64,000 nt of DNA from Microbulbifer halophilus (GTDB lineage: Bacteria > Pseudomonadota > Gammaproteobacteria > Pseudomonadales > Cellvibrionaceae), in contig NZ_JAPIVK010000001.1 of the NCBI RefSeq assembly GCF_026183675.1, forward strand, positions 178,816 to 242,815. Direction: 5' to 3'. The notes below the pieces were generated by a model that was not told the DNA's origin, made no database searches, and was given only the letters and a program-made list of their open reading frames with translations. Each line of letters begins with the position of its first letter. Within the stretch, counting starts at the first letter, position 1. The position numbers and the translations under genes are program-made. This document shows, in pieces, positions 28,291 to 36,860 of this stretch.

Positions 28291-28447
28291 GAACCTGCTT
28301 GCAGGCGAAAAAACCGAGGCCCCGGCTCCTTCGCCTGCAAACACCGAGGATGGGCACAAATCGGCAGGATTGCCGATTTGGACGCCGAAGGCGCCCGCGA
28401 AGCGGGTGAGCGCCAGGGATGGCGCGAGTCCAAGCGCAGCGTGCCCA
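28287..28447. repeat. Complex nested-hairpin intergenic element
   Basis: TTGCAGGCGAA (28299-28309) pairs with TTCGCCTGCAA (28330-28340). Next a ~100-nt element is bounded by GATGGGCAC (28349-28357) and GTGCCCATC (28439-28447) and contains inner stems AATCGGCA/TGCCGATT and GGCGC..GCGCC. It lies between convergent genes. The outer GATGGGCA/TGCCCATC arms are the same as in the short repeats at 5151 and 30317. Confidence 0.6.
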
Positions 28448-28481
28448 TCAAACCCACAGGTATCGAGGCTCCTGCAACCAA

Positions 28482-29357
28482 CTATTCCCTCTCCCCGCCA
28501 ATCTTGTCCTCCGTGCGCTCCTCAAAATCATCCGCATCGTGCCGCTCCCGCAACTGCCCGGCGGGATCGCCCCAGGTGCGGTTCACCATCCGCCCGCGCT
28601 GCACGGCCGGCCGCGCGGCAATCTCCTCCACCCAGCGATTCACGTTCTTGTAGCTCTGCGCATCGAGAAACTCCGCCGCGTCGTAGGCCTCATTCCGCAC
28701 CACGGCGCCATACCAGGGCCAGATCGCCATATCGGCAATGGTGTATTCACTGCCGGCCACATAGGGGTGTTCCGCCAATTGCCGGTCGAGCACATCCAAC
28801 TGGCGCTTCACCTCCATGGTGTAGCGGTTGATCGGATACTCGTACTTCTCCGGCGCATAGGCATAGAAGTGCCCGAAGCCCCCGCCCAGAAAAGGCGCAC
28901 TGCCCATCTGCCAGAAGAGCCAGTTCAGCGTCTCGGTGCGCTGCTCCGGCGTGTGCGGCAGGAAGGCACCGAACTTCTCCGCCAGGTACAGCAGGATGGA
29001 GCCGGACTCGAACACCCGGATCGGCGGCGCAGTGCTGTGATCCACCATGGCCGGAATCTTGGAGTTCGGGTTGATCTCCACAAAACCACTGGAGAACTGG
29101 TCCCCCTCGGTGATACGGATCAGGTGCGCATCGTACTCGGCTCCCTCCTGCCCCAGCGCCAGCAGCTCCTCCAGCATGATGGTCGCCTTCACGCCATTGG
29201 GCGTGGCCAGTGAATAGAGCTGAAGCGGATGCCTGCCCACCGGCAGCTCCCTTTCATGGGTGGGACCGGCGATGGGACGGTTGATACTGGCAAACTGGCC
29301 GCCGCTGTCGGCGTCCCATTTCCAGACTCGGGGCGGGGTGTAGGTATCGTCCGTCAT
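28482..29357 (-). CDS. yghU: YghU-like glutathione S-transferase
   Basis: A 291-residue protein, close to E. coli YghU (288). The ATG at 29357 gives MTDDTYTPPRVWKWD. The thioredoxin-like domain has HPLQLYSLATPNGVKATIMLEEL, NPNSKIPAMVD and VFESGSILLYLAEK; the helical domain has the long GSAPFLGGGFGHFYAYAPEKYEYPINRY segment characteristic of the nu-class disulfide-bond reductases that bind two glutathiones. Likely a glutathione-dependent disulfide or peroxide reductase. Convergent with the sirtuin gene. Confidence 0.88.
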   Translation of the reverse strand: MTDDTYTPPRVWKWDADSGGQFASINRPIAGPTHERELPVGRHPLQLYSLATPNGVKATIMLEELLALGQEGAEYDAHLIRITEGDQFSSGFVEINPNSKIPAMVDHSTAPPIRVFESGSILLYLAEKFGAFLPHTPEQRTETLNWLFWQMGSAPFLGGGFGHFYAYAPEKYEYPINRYTMEVKRQLDVLDRQLAEHPYVAGSEYTIADMAIWPWYGAVVRNEAYDAAEFLDAQSYKNVNRWVEEIAARPAVQRGRMVNRTWGDPAGQLRERHDADDFEERTEDKIGGERE

Positions 29358-29521
29358 AAATTGGCTCCGTATTTCAGTGGTAGCGTATTTCACACAAGGT
29401 ATCGTCGCGCGCGACAGTGTCAAAGGGCTCGGCCGCTCAGGATAACCGCTGCATCGCAAACACGCCTCGCCGGATACTCCACCCTTATTGCCAATTTCCC
29501 CCAACCCCACAGCATCCAGGC

Positions 29522-29815
29522 CTATCCCCCTTCCCTGGCCGCAGCGCTGGTTTCCAGCGCCTCGATCAAGGCCCGGTGGTCCTGCCGCAGATGCTTTACA
29601 TAAAACTGCCACTCGACCCCCAGGCTCTCCCAGGCCTCGACCACGCCCCGATCACGTGGCAGCAAATCCAATCGCTCCACCACAAAAGCCGCGGCAACCT
29701 GCACCCTGGTAGCGCCGCTGCCAAGAGCACCCCTCCGCAGCAGGCTGTGGGCGTTCTTCAGGATCTTGTCTAGCGGATACGGGAGCAAATCGATTTTCCG
29801 GGGTAGGCATTCCAT
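29522..29815 (-). CDS. Small helical hypothetical protein
   Basis: A 97-residue protein starting at an ATG with AGAGG six bases upstream. It appears all-helical: KILKNAHSLLRRG, RVQVAAAFVVERLDLL, VEAWESLGVEWQFYVKHL and RALIEALET. No family recognised. It lies at the edge of an AT-richer stretch and is followed by the GST gene in the opposite sense of reading order (same strand, 165 bp downstream). Coding status is likely but not certain. Confidence 0.45.
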   Translation of the reverse strand: MECLPRKIDLLPYPLDKILKNAHSLLRRGALGSGATRVQVAAAFVVERLDLLPRDRGVVEAWESLGVEWQFYVKHLRQDHRALIEALETSAAAREGG

Positions 29816-30042
29816 GGCGGACCTCTCATACAAAGGGCTGCAAAAGTGTATCTGCCTCGAAATTACACCACCCTGCCAATGCCTCAAAAATCGAGGCAAT
29901 GAATACGTTTATCTCCTAACCCACATAGACACACATAAATGCCCGCTTTCATACCTCCCGCAAGTAACCTGATCCCTGTGCATCCCTTCCCTTTGCGTCT
30001 CGAATTTTGCGACAAGCGATTCTGCATCTAGTGTCGACGCAA

Positions 30043-30309
30043 ATGTTCGGCTCATCTCTACACAGTCCCGAATACGACAATCTTCGAGAATGGTTGAAAA
30101 GAACCAGGGGAAAGTCTGGGCTGTCGCAAAGAGCACTCTCAAACAGGCTCGGGCTTCACCACTCCATCGTTGGCAAACTGGAGTCAGGTGAACGAAAATT
30201 TGAGCTGTACGAGTTTATAAGGTACTGCGAAGCGATAAATGCAGATCCCGAAGAGGCTTTCAGGGCTGCTTTGAATTGGCATAAGAAAGCCAAACAACCC
30301 GTATTCTAG
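30043..30309 (+). CDS. XRE-family helix-turn-helix regulator
   Basis: An 88-residue DNA-binding protein. The Cro/C1-type HTH spans about residues 15-70: LREWLKRTRGKSGLSQRALSNRLGLHHSIVGKLESGERKFELYEFIRYCEAIN. There is no effector domain. Its region (29800-30310) is less GC-rich than its neighbours, hinting at acquisition by transfer. No toxin or phage gene sits beside it, so it is an orphan. ATG at 30043 is followed by the conserved start of the domain; an upstream start is possible. Confidence 0.75.
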   Translation: MFGSSLHSPEYDNLREWLKRTRGKSGLSQRALSNRLGLHHSIVGKLESGERKFELYEFIRYCEAINADPEEAFRAALNWHKKAKQPVF

Positions 30310-30312
30310 TCC

Positions 30313-30370
30313 GTAGGATGGGCAAAGCGCAGCGTGCCCATCAAAACCACACTCATCGAGGCTCCTACAG
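30313..30370. repeat. GTAGGATGGGCA / GGCTCCTAC repeat unit
   Basis: GATGGGCA and TGCCCATC (about 30317-30343) form a hairpin, followed by a TCGAGGCTCCTAC end at about 30356. A half unit with the same ending is near 28463. It separates convergent genes and may end both transcripts. Confidence 0.5.
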
Positions 30371-30404
30371 CCAGCCCCCGGAGAATGGGTAAAGCCCATC
30401 GGCG

Positions 30405-30920
30405 TCACTGCCCGGCCAGACGCACCGCATCGAGAAATTCCATCGTCTCTGCATGAATACCCGGACACTTGCTCTCGCGGGGCCCGGCGATATTGAGCGT
30501 CCGAACGTGGTTTTCCGCCAGCCACAACAACACTGCTTCGAAATTTTCGCGCGACTCCCGCCGTTCAAGCTGCACCAGCTTCCAGGGCTTCCCCAGCCGC
30601 TCCGCGAAGTGCCGTGTCAACAGCGTTCCACCTTCCAGCGCCCCCAGATTGAGAATCAGGGTACCGTCACTGTCCTCGACATTGGCCCTGGTACGCTTCC
30701 GGTAGCCGCCGTCCGGCAATTCCCGCAGCGCATACTGCGCCGGAATCACACCGTCCTCGGCCAGACGCCCCTGCGGACACCAGCCACCGTGGGCAAGGCC
30801 ACTTTCTATCGCCCAATCCAGCGCCGCCCGATCCACACCGGTCTGGCCACCGGAGACGATTCGCAAACGGCCGAGAAACCACTGCCGGTCGAACGCCTCT
30901 TTGCTGTCGGGTTGCTTCAT
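30405..30920 (-). CDS. cpYpsA-type SLOG / putative molybdenum carrier protein
   Basis: A 171-residue protein from ATG 30920 (AGAGG site). The opening RIVSGGQTGVDRAALDWAIESGL with GGWCPQGR.AEDGVIPAQY is the signature of the putative molybdenum carrier / cpYpsA-related SLOG family, a Rossmann-like fold that binds nucleotide-type ligands. SLOG proteins of this group are sometimes linked with nucleotide-sensing conflict systems, but simple housekeeping roles are also possible. The N-terminal part of the longer open frame is not coding-like. It is divergent from a lipase gene next to the CRISPR array. Confidence 0.82.
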   Translation of the reverse strand: MKQPDSKEAFDRQWFLGRLRIVSGGQTGVDRAALDWAIESGLAHGGWCPQGRLAEDGVIPAQYALRELPDGGYRKRTRANVEDSDGTLILNLGALEGGTLLTRHFAERLGKPWKLVQLERRESRENFEAVLLWLAENHVRTLNIAGPRESKCPGIHAETMEFLDAVRLAGQ

Positions 30921-31107
30921 CGTCTGGCCTCTGTTCATTCCGGGTTCAATCCACACACACCTGCAGGAAGACACCAAGTATAACCGGCTGCACAATCGGC
31001 ATACGGCAATTCCCCCTGCCATACCGATGCAATACACTACCCGCAGACGCTGTACCAGCGCCACCTCGCGAAACAAAAAACAACCAGAGACTCTTGGGGG
31101 ACAAGCC

Positions 31108-32259
31108 ATGAATTATTTCGAGGGAATGAAACACCTGCCCGGTCTCCCGGTCGGCAGGGCCGCCTACAGCGACCGCATGGCCTATATCGGCGCCGAACTG
31201 TCGCGGCTGGTATACGAACCCTTCACCCCCGACGCCAACCTGACCGGTATACTGCAAAAGCTCGGCCGGGCGTCGAACGACACCGAACGCCGCGAACTGC
31301 TCGCCGCCTGGAGCGCCCGACTGCAGAGCTCCAACTGCCAGCTGGAGGACGGTATTCGCAGGATCCTGCGGCAAAACCACTTCGAACCCATCGCCTTCTA
31401 CGATGTCTCGGAAACCCAGGCATTCCTCGCCCGCATGGACGAGGGCCCCGGCCGAAAGGTGCTGATGCTCTGTTTCCGCGGCACCGAAATAACACCCCGG
31501 GACATCGCCACCGACCTGAAATTTCCCCTGACACCCGCCGACGGCCGCGGCCGCATTCACACCGGTTTCAAACAGGCCTTCGAACGCATCCGCGAACAAC
31601 TGCAACGCGACCTGGCAAAACACATCGATTGCCCCCTTTACACCTTCGGCCACAGCCTCGGCGGCGCCCTGGCCCTGATCAGCACCCGGGAACTGAACCC
31701 CAGCGGCAACGGCGCCACCTACGTGTACGGCACCCCGCGCACCGGCGACTGGCACTACTTCAGCCGCGTAAAAACTCCCATCTACCGACTGGAGATCGGC
31801 GGCGACCCGGTGCCCATGATCCCCTTCGGTTACGGCCTCAACGGCTTTCTCGCCCTGATCCGGCTGATCCCCCTCAACGGCACCCTGCAGATCGCCCACT
31901 GGCTGCAACACCGACTCCTCGGCTACTGCCACACCGGCTTCCGCATCTTCATCAAACACGCCCCAAACGAGCTGGATGCAAACAATATCGGCTACCGCAA
32001 AATGCGCGTCGACCAGTCGGTAAATATTTTCTGGCGCCTCCGCTGCATCACCCGCGCTTGGCTGCGCACTCTCCCAAGCCTCCGCGGCATCGCCGGCTTC
32101 CACTCGATTGCGCTGTACAGCGATATGCTGAAGGCGCATATGTTGCGGCGAAACCTGGACCAACTGAAAGCCGCCGATGAAGCGGGCAAGGTAGTGTTGC
32201 AGGATTCAGAACAGGGGGATGCTGTTCCGGAGGTGGAGACGGGCAGCGCTGAGCATTGA
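31108..32259 (+). CDS. Class 3 lipase family protein
   Basis: A 383-residue alpha/beta hydrolase. The nucleophile elbow is TFGHSLGGALAL with Ser183; the surrounding ACFRGTE-like segment (LMLCFRGTEITPRDIATDLKF) and VYGTPRTGDWHYF with the acid Asp are standard for lipase class 3. No signal peptide is seen, so it may be cytoplasmic or exported by another route. A GGGGGA site precedes the ATG. Substrate likely a lipid or ester; unproven. It is the last gene before the CRISPR array's distal end. Confidence 0.8.
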   Translation: MNYFEGMKHLPGLPVGRAAYSDRMAYIGAELSRLVYEPFTPDANLTGILQKLGRASNDTERRELLAAWSARLQSSNCQLEDGIRRILRQNHFEPIAFYDVSETQAFLARMDEGPGRKVLMLCFRGTEITPRDIATDLKFPLTPADGRGRIHTGFKQAFERIREQLQRDLAKHIDCPLYTFGHSLGGALALISTRELNPSGNGATYVYGTPRTGDWHYFSRVKTPIYRLEIGGDPVPMIPFGYGLNGFLALIRLIPLNGTLQIAHWLQHRLLGYCHTGFRIFIKHAPNELDANNIGYRKMRVDQSVNIFWRLRCITRAWLRTLPSLRGIAGFHSIALYSDMLKAHMLRRNLDQLKAADEAGKVVLQDSEQGDAVPEVETGSAEH

Positions 32260-32327
32260 ACGGCAGGGCTAATGCCAGTTGCTCTTTTAGTACACACTTG
32301 TCGAGGTCAATCAACTGCAGCCCCCTC

Positions 32328-34758
32328 GTTCCTATTCACGCACCCACGAGAGGTGCGACCCACCTTCTGTGGCCGCTATGGCAGTAGCGAACCAGTTTCT
32401 ATCCACATACCCGCGAGGGGTGCGACGGGTCAACTTCTCCAGCGGCCGGCTGGGTGCACTGGTTTCTATCCACGCACCCGCGAAGGGTGCGACTTTGTCA
32501 CAGCAGAAGAATTGCGCGATGTTACCGGTTTCTATCCACGCACCCACGAAGGGTGCGACCAAGACGCTTAATACTATTAAGTTCATTAATGAGGTTTCTA
32601 TCCACGCACCCGCGAAGGGTGCGACGTCGCGCAGCCGGCTGTTAGTAACGACAAGATGCGGGTTTCTATCCACGCACCCGCGAGGGGTGCGACGGGCGAT
32701 ATCAACTACCTGGGCACGTTCCACCGCGAGTTTCTATCCACGCACCCGCGAGGGGTGCGACGCTGCGGATACCACAGTCCGAACTCGGTGGGCGAGTTTC
32801 TATCCACGCACCCGCGAGGGGTGCGACGTGGAGTTCTCTCATCCCGCCCCCGTTGGAATTGTTTCTATCCACGCACCCGCGAGGGGTGCGACAGGCGCGA
32901 TCCAGGGCCGGTTCCGGTTCCACGACCTGTTTCTATCCACGCACCCGCGAGGGGTGCGACGCCCTGACAACCTGATTAGCTTTTCGTCGAAGATTGAGTT
33001 TCTATCCACGCACCCGCGAGGGGTGCGACAGCGGAAATACAGGTCGATCAGGTCCGCGACGGTGTTTCTATCCACGCACCCGCGAGGGGTGCGACGTACG
33101 GCTTCGGCCACATCTCGGGGCTTCATTTTGTTTCTATCCACGCACCCGCGAGGGGTGCGACTTGACCAACCTGTCAAGTTGGCCATTCAGAATTGTGTTT
33201 CTATCCACGCACCCGCGAGGGGTGCGACTGGCTGATCGTCGTACCAATGGCCGGCGTGTTCGAGGTTTCTATCCACGCACCCGCGAGGGGTGCGACGATC
33301 AGCTGCATGTTTCGGTACACGTTCACGCGGGTTTCTATCCACGCACCCGCGAGGGGTGCGACCTGGGATGTTGTGCGTAAACTACGGAACCGACGGCGTT
33401 TCTATCCACGCACCCGCGAGGGGTGCGACGCCGTCTCCCTTGTTTTTCGTCTTGCTACTCGCGTGTTTCTATCCACGCACCCGCGAGGGGTGCGACTCCA
33501 CGCACGGCGTGCAGGTGCTGACTAATGCGGGTTTCTATCCACGCACCCGCGAGGGGTGCGACAACCAACATCCGGCCATAGTCAACAGTTAATCAGAGTT
33601 TCTATCCACGCACCCGCGAGGGGTGCGACTGGGGATCGAAACGACCTATCGTGATCTTCGCCAGTTTCTATCCACGCACCCGCGAGGGGTGCGACGCGCG
33701 GTAACGTGGCTATAGTAGGGTTGCGTTGAGTTTCTATCCACGCACCCGCGAGGGGTGCGACGGCCAACATGCCGAGCGAACGACAGTACGGGCGCGTTTC
33801 TATCCACGCACCCGCGAGGGGTGCGACGGAAAAACCAGCCGCCCCGACGCCCGTGAATACAGTTTCTATCCACGCACCCGCGAGGGGTGCGACTGGGGCG
33901 GTCTGGATCAGCAATTACGACCGGCAAGTTTCTATCCACGCACCCGCGAGGGGTGCGACCGGGCCTACGCAGGTTTTTGCTCTGGAGGACGTGGTTTCTA
34001 TCCACGCACCCGCGAGGGGTGCGACCCAGAGATATGATGTATGTGCAGACGGCCCACGTGTTTCTATCCACGCACCCGCGAGGGGTGCGACCCGTAGGAG
34101 GTGAGGTATGAGGCTGCCTAAGAGCCGTTTCTATCCACGCACCCGCGAGGGGTGCGACAGAATGCGGATCATTGAATAGCGCAGCGGGCGGATGGTTTCT
34201 ATCCACGCACCCGCGAGGGGTGCGACGCCAGGCCAGCCGTGTGGGCCCGCTCCATCGCGTGTTTCTATCCACGCACCCGCGAGGGGTGCGACGGGCGGCT
34301 ACCGCGCCACTGCCTGCTATTAGTGTGTTTCTATCCACGCACCCGCGAGGGGTGCGACCAAAGACCCGAAAGAAATGACCACCAACGAACTGGTTTCTAT
34401 CCACGCACCCGCGAGGGGTGCGACTCAGGTGTCATTATTTTCTCCTCTATGATGCCCATGTTTCTATCCACGCACCCGCGAGGGGTGCGACCGCACACCC
34501 CGAGACGTTTGGTTCTCGGCCCAGGTGTTTCTATCCACGCACCCGCGAGGGGTGCGACAGTGGCAGAGGCCGCAACAGCCTAGTCGCGCTCAGTTTCTAT
34601 CCACGCACCCGCGAGGGGTGCGACGCCAATATCCGGCCATAGTCAACAATTAATCAGTGGTTTCTATCCACGCACCCGCGAGGGGTGCGACCCGCTCAGC
34701 AGTTGCCGCGCTTTACGGCAGCATCTGTTTCTATCCACGCACCCGCGAGGGGTGCGAC
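32328..34758 (-). CRISPR. Type I-C CRISPR array, 37 repeats
   Basis: The 32-bp repeat begins GTTTCTATCCACGCACCC and ends GAGGGGTGCGAC on the plus strand; the transcribed minus-strand form starts GTCGCACCCCTCGCGG and ends TGGATAGAAAC, giving a 7-bp stem (CGCACCC/GGGTGCG) and an 11-nt 5' handle as in type I-C. I counted 37 repeats starting at 32328, 32395, 32462 and so on to 34727, spaced 65-69 bp, giving 36 spacers of 33-37 bp. The first copy (32328-32359) has four mismatches, the second one, and copies 3-5 carry a GAAGGGT variant (copy 4 also CCCACG). Decay at the low-coordinate end and the cas genes at the other end place the leader at 34759-34934 and transcription on the minus strand. Confidence 0.98.
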
Positions 34759-34934
34759 CGCGTTATTCTAAGTTGTTAAAGAGCAAAGAAAAAATCAGTA
34801 GTTTCCGCTAATCCACCCCATAAGCACACACGCCTATCGTGCAAACTGGTCAAAATTTACACAAATTGAGAATTTTCAATAACTTAGAGGGCCGCTAACC
34901 TCCCGGGGTTTCGGTGAGAGCTGGAGGTTAGCGG
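34759..34934 (-). promoter_or_regulatory. CRISPR leader with 12-bp inverted repeat
   Basis: AT-rich 176-bp gap between cas2 and the first repeat, fitting the leader that promotes array transcription and spacer acquisition. Its cas2-proximal end carries a perfect 12-bp inverted repeat, CCGCTAACCTCC (34892-34903) and GGAGGTTAGCGG (34923-34934), which abuts the cas2 stop codon. No T-run follows on the minus strand. Confidence 0.75.
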
Positions 34935-35228
34935 TTACAGGATAAGCGCATCATGCACGGGGTCTTCGACCGGCTTGGCACCAAAGTGCTCCACTCGTTG
35001 GCGTCCACGTTTACCGAGAAAGTAAAATCTCAAGCTGTCTTCCTCGGAGTCGTAGATTTCCAGCAGCCGATCCTTGAGAAAAGCGAGCTGCGCCGGGTCT
35101 ACCTCACATTCAAATACGGAGTTCTGAACACGAACCCCGTAATCAAGACAGGTTTTAGAAATATTTCTCAGGCGTTTGCGGCCCTCCGCCGTCGTTACGC
35201 TGACATCGTAGGTAACAAGAACCAGCAT
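34935..35228 (-). CDS. cas2: Cas2 (type I-C)
   Basis: A 97-residue ferredoxin-fold protein: MLVLVTYDVSVTTAEGRKRLRNI with the conserved Asp at position 8, YGVRVQNSVFECEVD and LRFYFLGKRGRQRVEHFG. Length and motifs are typical. With Cas1 it forms the integrase that inserts new spacers. It begins one base after cas1 ends, so the two are coupled, and it is the last gene before the leader. Confidence 0.97.
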   Translation of the reverse strand: MLVLVTYDVSVTTAEGRKRLRNISKTCLDYGVRVQNSVFECEVDPAQLAFLKDRLLEIYDSEEDSLRFYFLGKRGRQRVEHFGAKPVEDPVHDALIL

Positions 35229-35229
35229 G

Positions 35230-36246
35230 TTATTTTACCGCGTAAGGAGTGTAGTATTCGGTATCCCCTCTCAGGTGACGAGCCAAAAGCAACGCCTGAC
35301 AGTGAGGCAAAAGACCAATTGGCACTTGCTCCTGCAGGTAGGGATGCGTTAACTCTACTTGTTTACGTTCCTGGTAGAGCGTCAACAGCTTTTTCCTTGC
35401 ATCCTCCTGTAACCGTACTGCACCGCTAGCTTCCGTAATGAAATCGCCAGGTTGCAACTGTCGTCGGTTGATAAGAGTTAGGACAAAGCGGTCGGCCCAG
35501 GAGGCACGGAACTCTTCCAGTAAGTCGAGGGCCAGACTGGGGCGGCCCGGCCTGTCTTTGTGCAAAAAACCGACATAGGGATCAAGGCCTACTCCCTGCA
35601 AAGCCGATACACATTCTTGGGTAATCAGGGAGTAAACAAATGACAACAGAGCGTTGACCGGATCTGTAGGAGGTCGACGCACCCGGCCACCAAATGCAAA
35701 TCCGGAACCACGCAGAAGCTCATTGAATACAGAGAAATAGGTACTGGCAGCATCCCCCTCTATACCCCGGGCTTCCTCCACGGACTTGGCGGCACGTACA
35801 CGCCGCAAACTTGATGCCAATCTGTCAGTCGAATCGCTCAAGGCACGATTATCCCCGTGATTCCTGAGTTCCCTCTGAAGTACAGAGCGGCTGTTGGCAA
35901 TTTTTGCTGCTACAATCAGCCGAGCGACTTCGACACTGCGTTGATCGCTGTCAGCCCAACGATACTGGGTACGACGCAGTAGCACGTTTCCAGTCTGACG
36001 GCCTTGCACCCTGGCGAGAAAACGGCCGTACTCGGTATAGAAGGTTATCCCGATACCATTTTCTGCACAATATCCCATCAAGAAAGGTGAAACGGAAACC
36101 CGGCCAAAACACAGAACTCCGCCGAGAGACAGGGCCGGGAACTGGCCCAATTTTTCGTCGCCCTGCTTGATGACGATGGTCTCTCGCTCCTTGTGCAGAT
36201 AGCTTTCCTGGCGCGTGATATAGAGAGTATTGAGCAGCTTTTTCAC
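35230..36246 (-). CDS. cas1: Cas1 (type I-C) integrase
   Basis: A 338-residue Cas1c. The N-terminal beta domain (KKLLNTLYITRQESYLHKE) is followed by the helical catalytic domain with metal ligands Glu in GIEGDAAS, His in YVGFLHKDRPGRPSLALDLLEEFR and the Asp/Glu of that same segment. It catalyses spacer integration with Cas2. The start is a GTG overlapping the cas4 stop (GTGA). GC content is lower than in the flanking chromosome, as in the rest of the cas operon. Confidence 0.97.
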   Translation of the reverse strand: MKKLLNTLYITRQESYLHKERETIVIKQGDEKLGQFPALSLGGVLCFGRVSVSPFLMGYCAENGIGITFYTEYGRFLARVQGRQTGNVLLRRTQYRWADSDQRSVEVARLIVAAKIANSRSVLQRELRNHGDNRALSDSTDRLASSLRRVRAAKSVEEARGIEGDAASTYFSVFNELLRGSGFAFGGRVRRPPTDPVNALLSFVYSLITQECVSALQGVGLDPYVGFLHKDRPGRPSLALDLLEEFRASWADRFVLTLINRRQLQPGDFITEASGAVRLQEDARKKLLTLYQERKQVELTHPYLQEQVPIGLLPHCQALLLARHLRGDTEYYTPYAVK

Positions 36247-36851
36247 AATTCAAATAGCTTCCTTGTATAGTGAGCAGAACCATCCCGACGAAACCGATCC
36301 GGGCGACACTGGTCGCGAAGAGAACAGGCTCTACAGCGGCTCTCTTCTACTGTCGGTTGGGGAGTTACGCCCCGTTCGATCAGTCTGTGACAAGATTCAA
36401 TAGCCGCAATCGTAACCTTTCGGATTTCCTCCGTTAACTCGATGACCTCACGTCGCCGCACTTCCCAATACCAGATAGCGCCCTCCTCCACGCGGATTGA
36501 ACGCATTTCCTCTATACATAGTGCCTGCGCACAAACCTGAATTCGGTCCCAGTCCTGTATTTTGGGCTTTCCGCGTTTATATTCCACCGGAATATAGCGC
36601 TCGCCGCCGTGAACCTCCAGAAGATCGAGCTTGCCAGTCAGACGGTGCAGCTCCGATCGCAACATCACACTGCGCTCGAAACGTACGTCTCTACGCTGTT
36701 CTGCCGCACCAGAATCCACGCGCTCATGCAGTATGCGCCCTTCGGCTGTGTAGCGGTTCTCCGCCCACACCTGATCTACATGGATCAGCGCAAACTGTCT
36801 GGGGCAGTATGAGTAGTGCTGCAGTGCAGAGATGGGCAGGAGATCATCCAT
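36243..36851 (-). CDS. cas4: Cas4 (type I-C) exonuclease
   Basis: A 202-residue RecB-type nuclease with an iron-sulfur cluster. HYSYCPRQFALIHV gives the first cysteine, GRILHERVD the His, GKLDLLEV.. and IPVEYKRGKPK the active-site Asp/Glu-x-Lys, and CRACSLRDQC the three C-terminal cluster cysteines. It trims prespacers and selects the PAM during adaptation. It follows cas7 by nine bases and overlaps cas1 by four. Confidence 0.96.
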   Translation of the reverse strand: MDDLLPISALQHYSYCPRQFALIHVDQVWAENRYTAEGRILHERVDSGAAEQRRDVRFERSVMLRSELHRLTGKLDLLEVHGGERYIPVEYKRGKPKIQDWDRIQVCAQALCIEEMRSIRVEEGAIWYWEVRRREVIELTEEIRKVTIAAIESCHRLIERGVTPQPTVEESRCRACSLRDQCRPDRFRRDGSAHYTRKLFEL

Positions 36852-36860
36852 GGTATCGGC

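Noticed and set aside
32260..32330. Leader of the CRISPR array at the low-coordinate side
   Set aside because: Repeats decay at this end and the cas genes, an AT-rich gap and perfect repeats are at the other end.
32369..34642. Open frames of 60-290 codons crossing the CRISPR array on both strands
   Set aside because: They translate the same repeat over and over (FLSTHPRGVR, RTPRGCVDRN); the 66-bp period is divisible by three, which keeps frames open.
34892..34934. Classical Rho-independent terminator for the cas operon
   Set aside because: The stem is perfect but no T-run follows on the minus strand, so it is reported as an unexplained structure.
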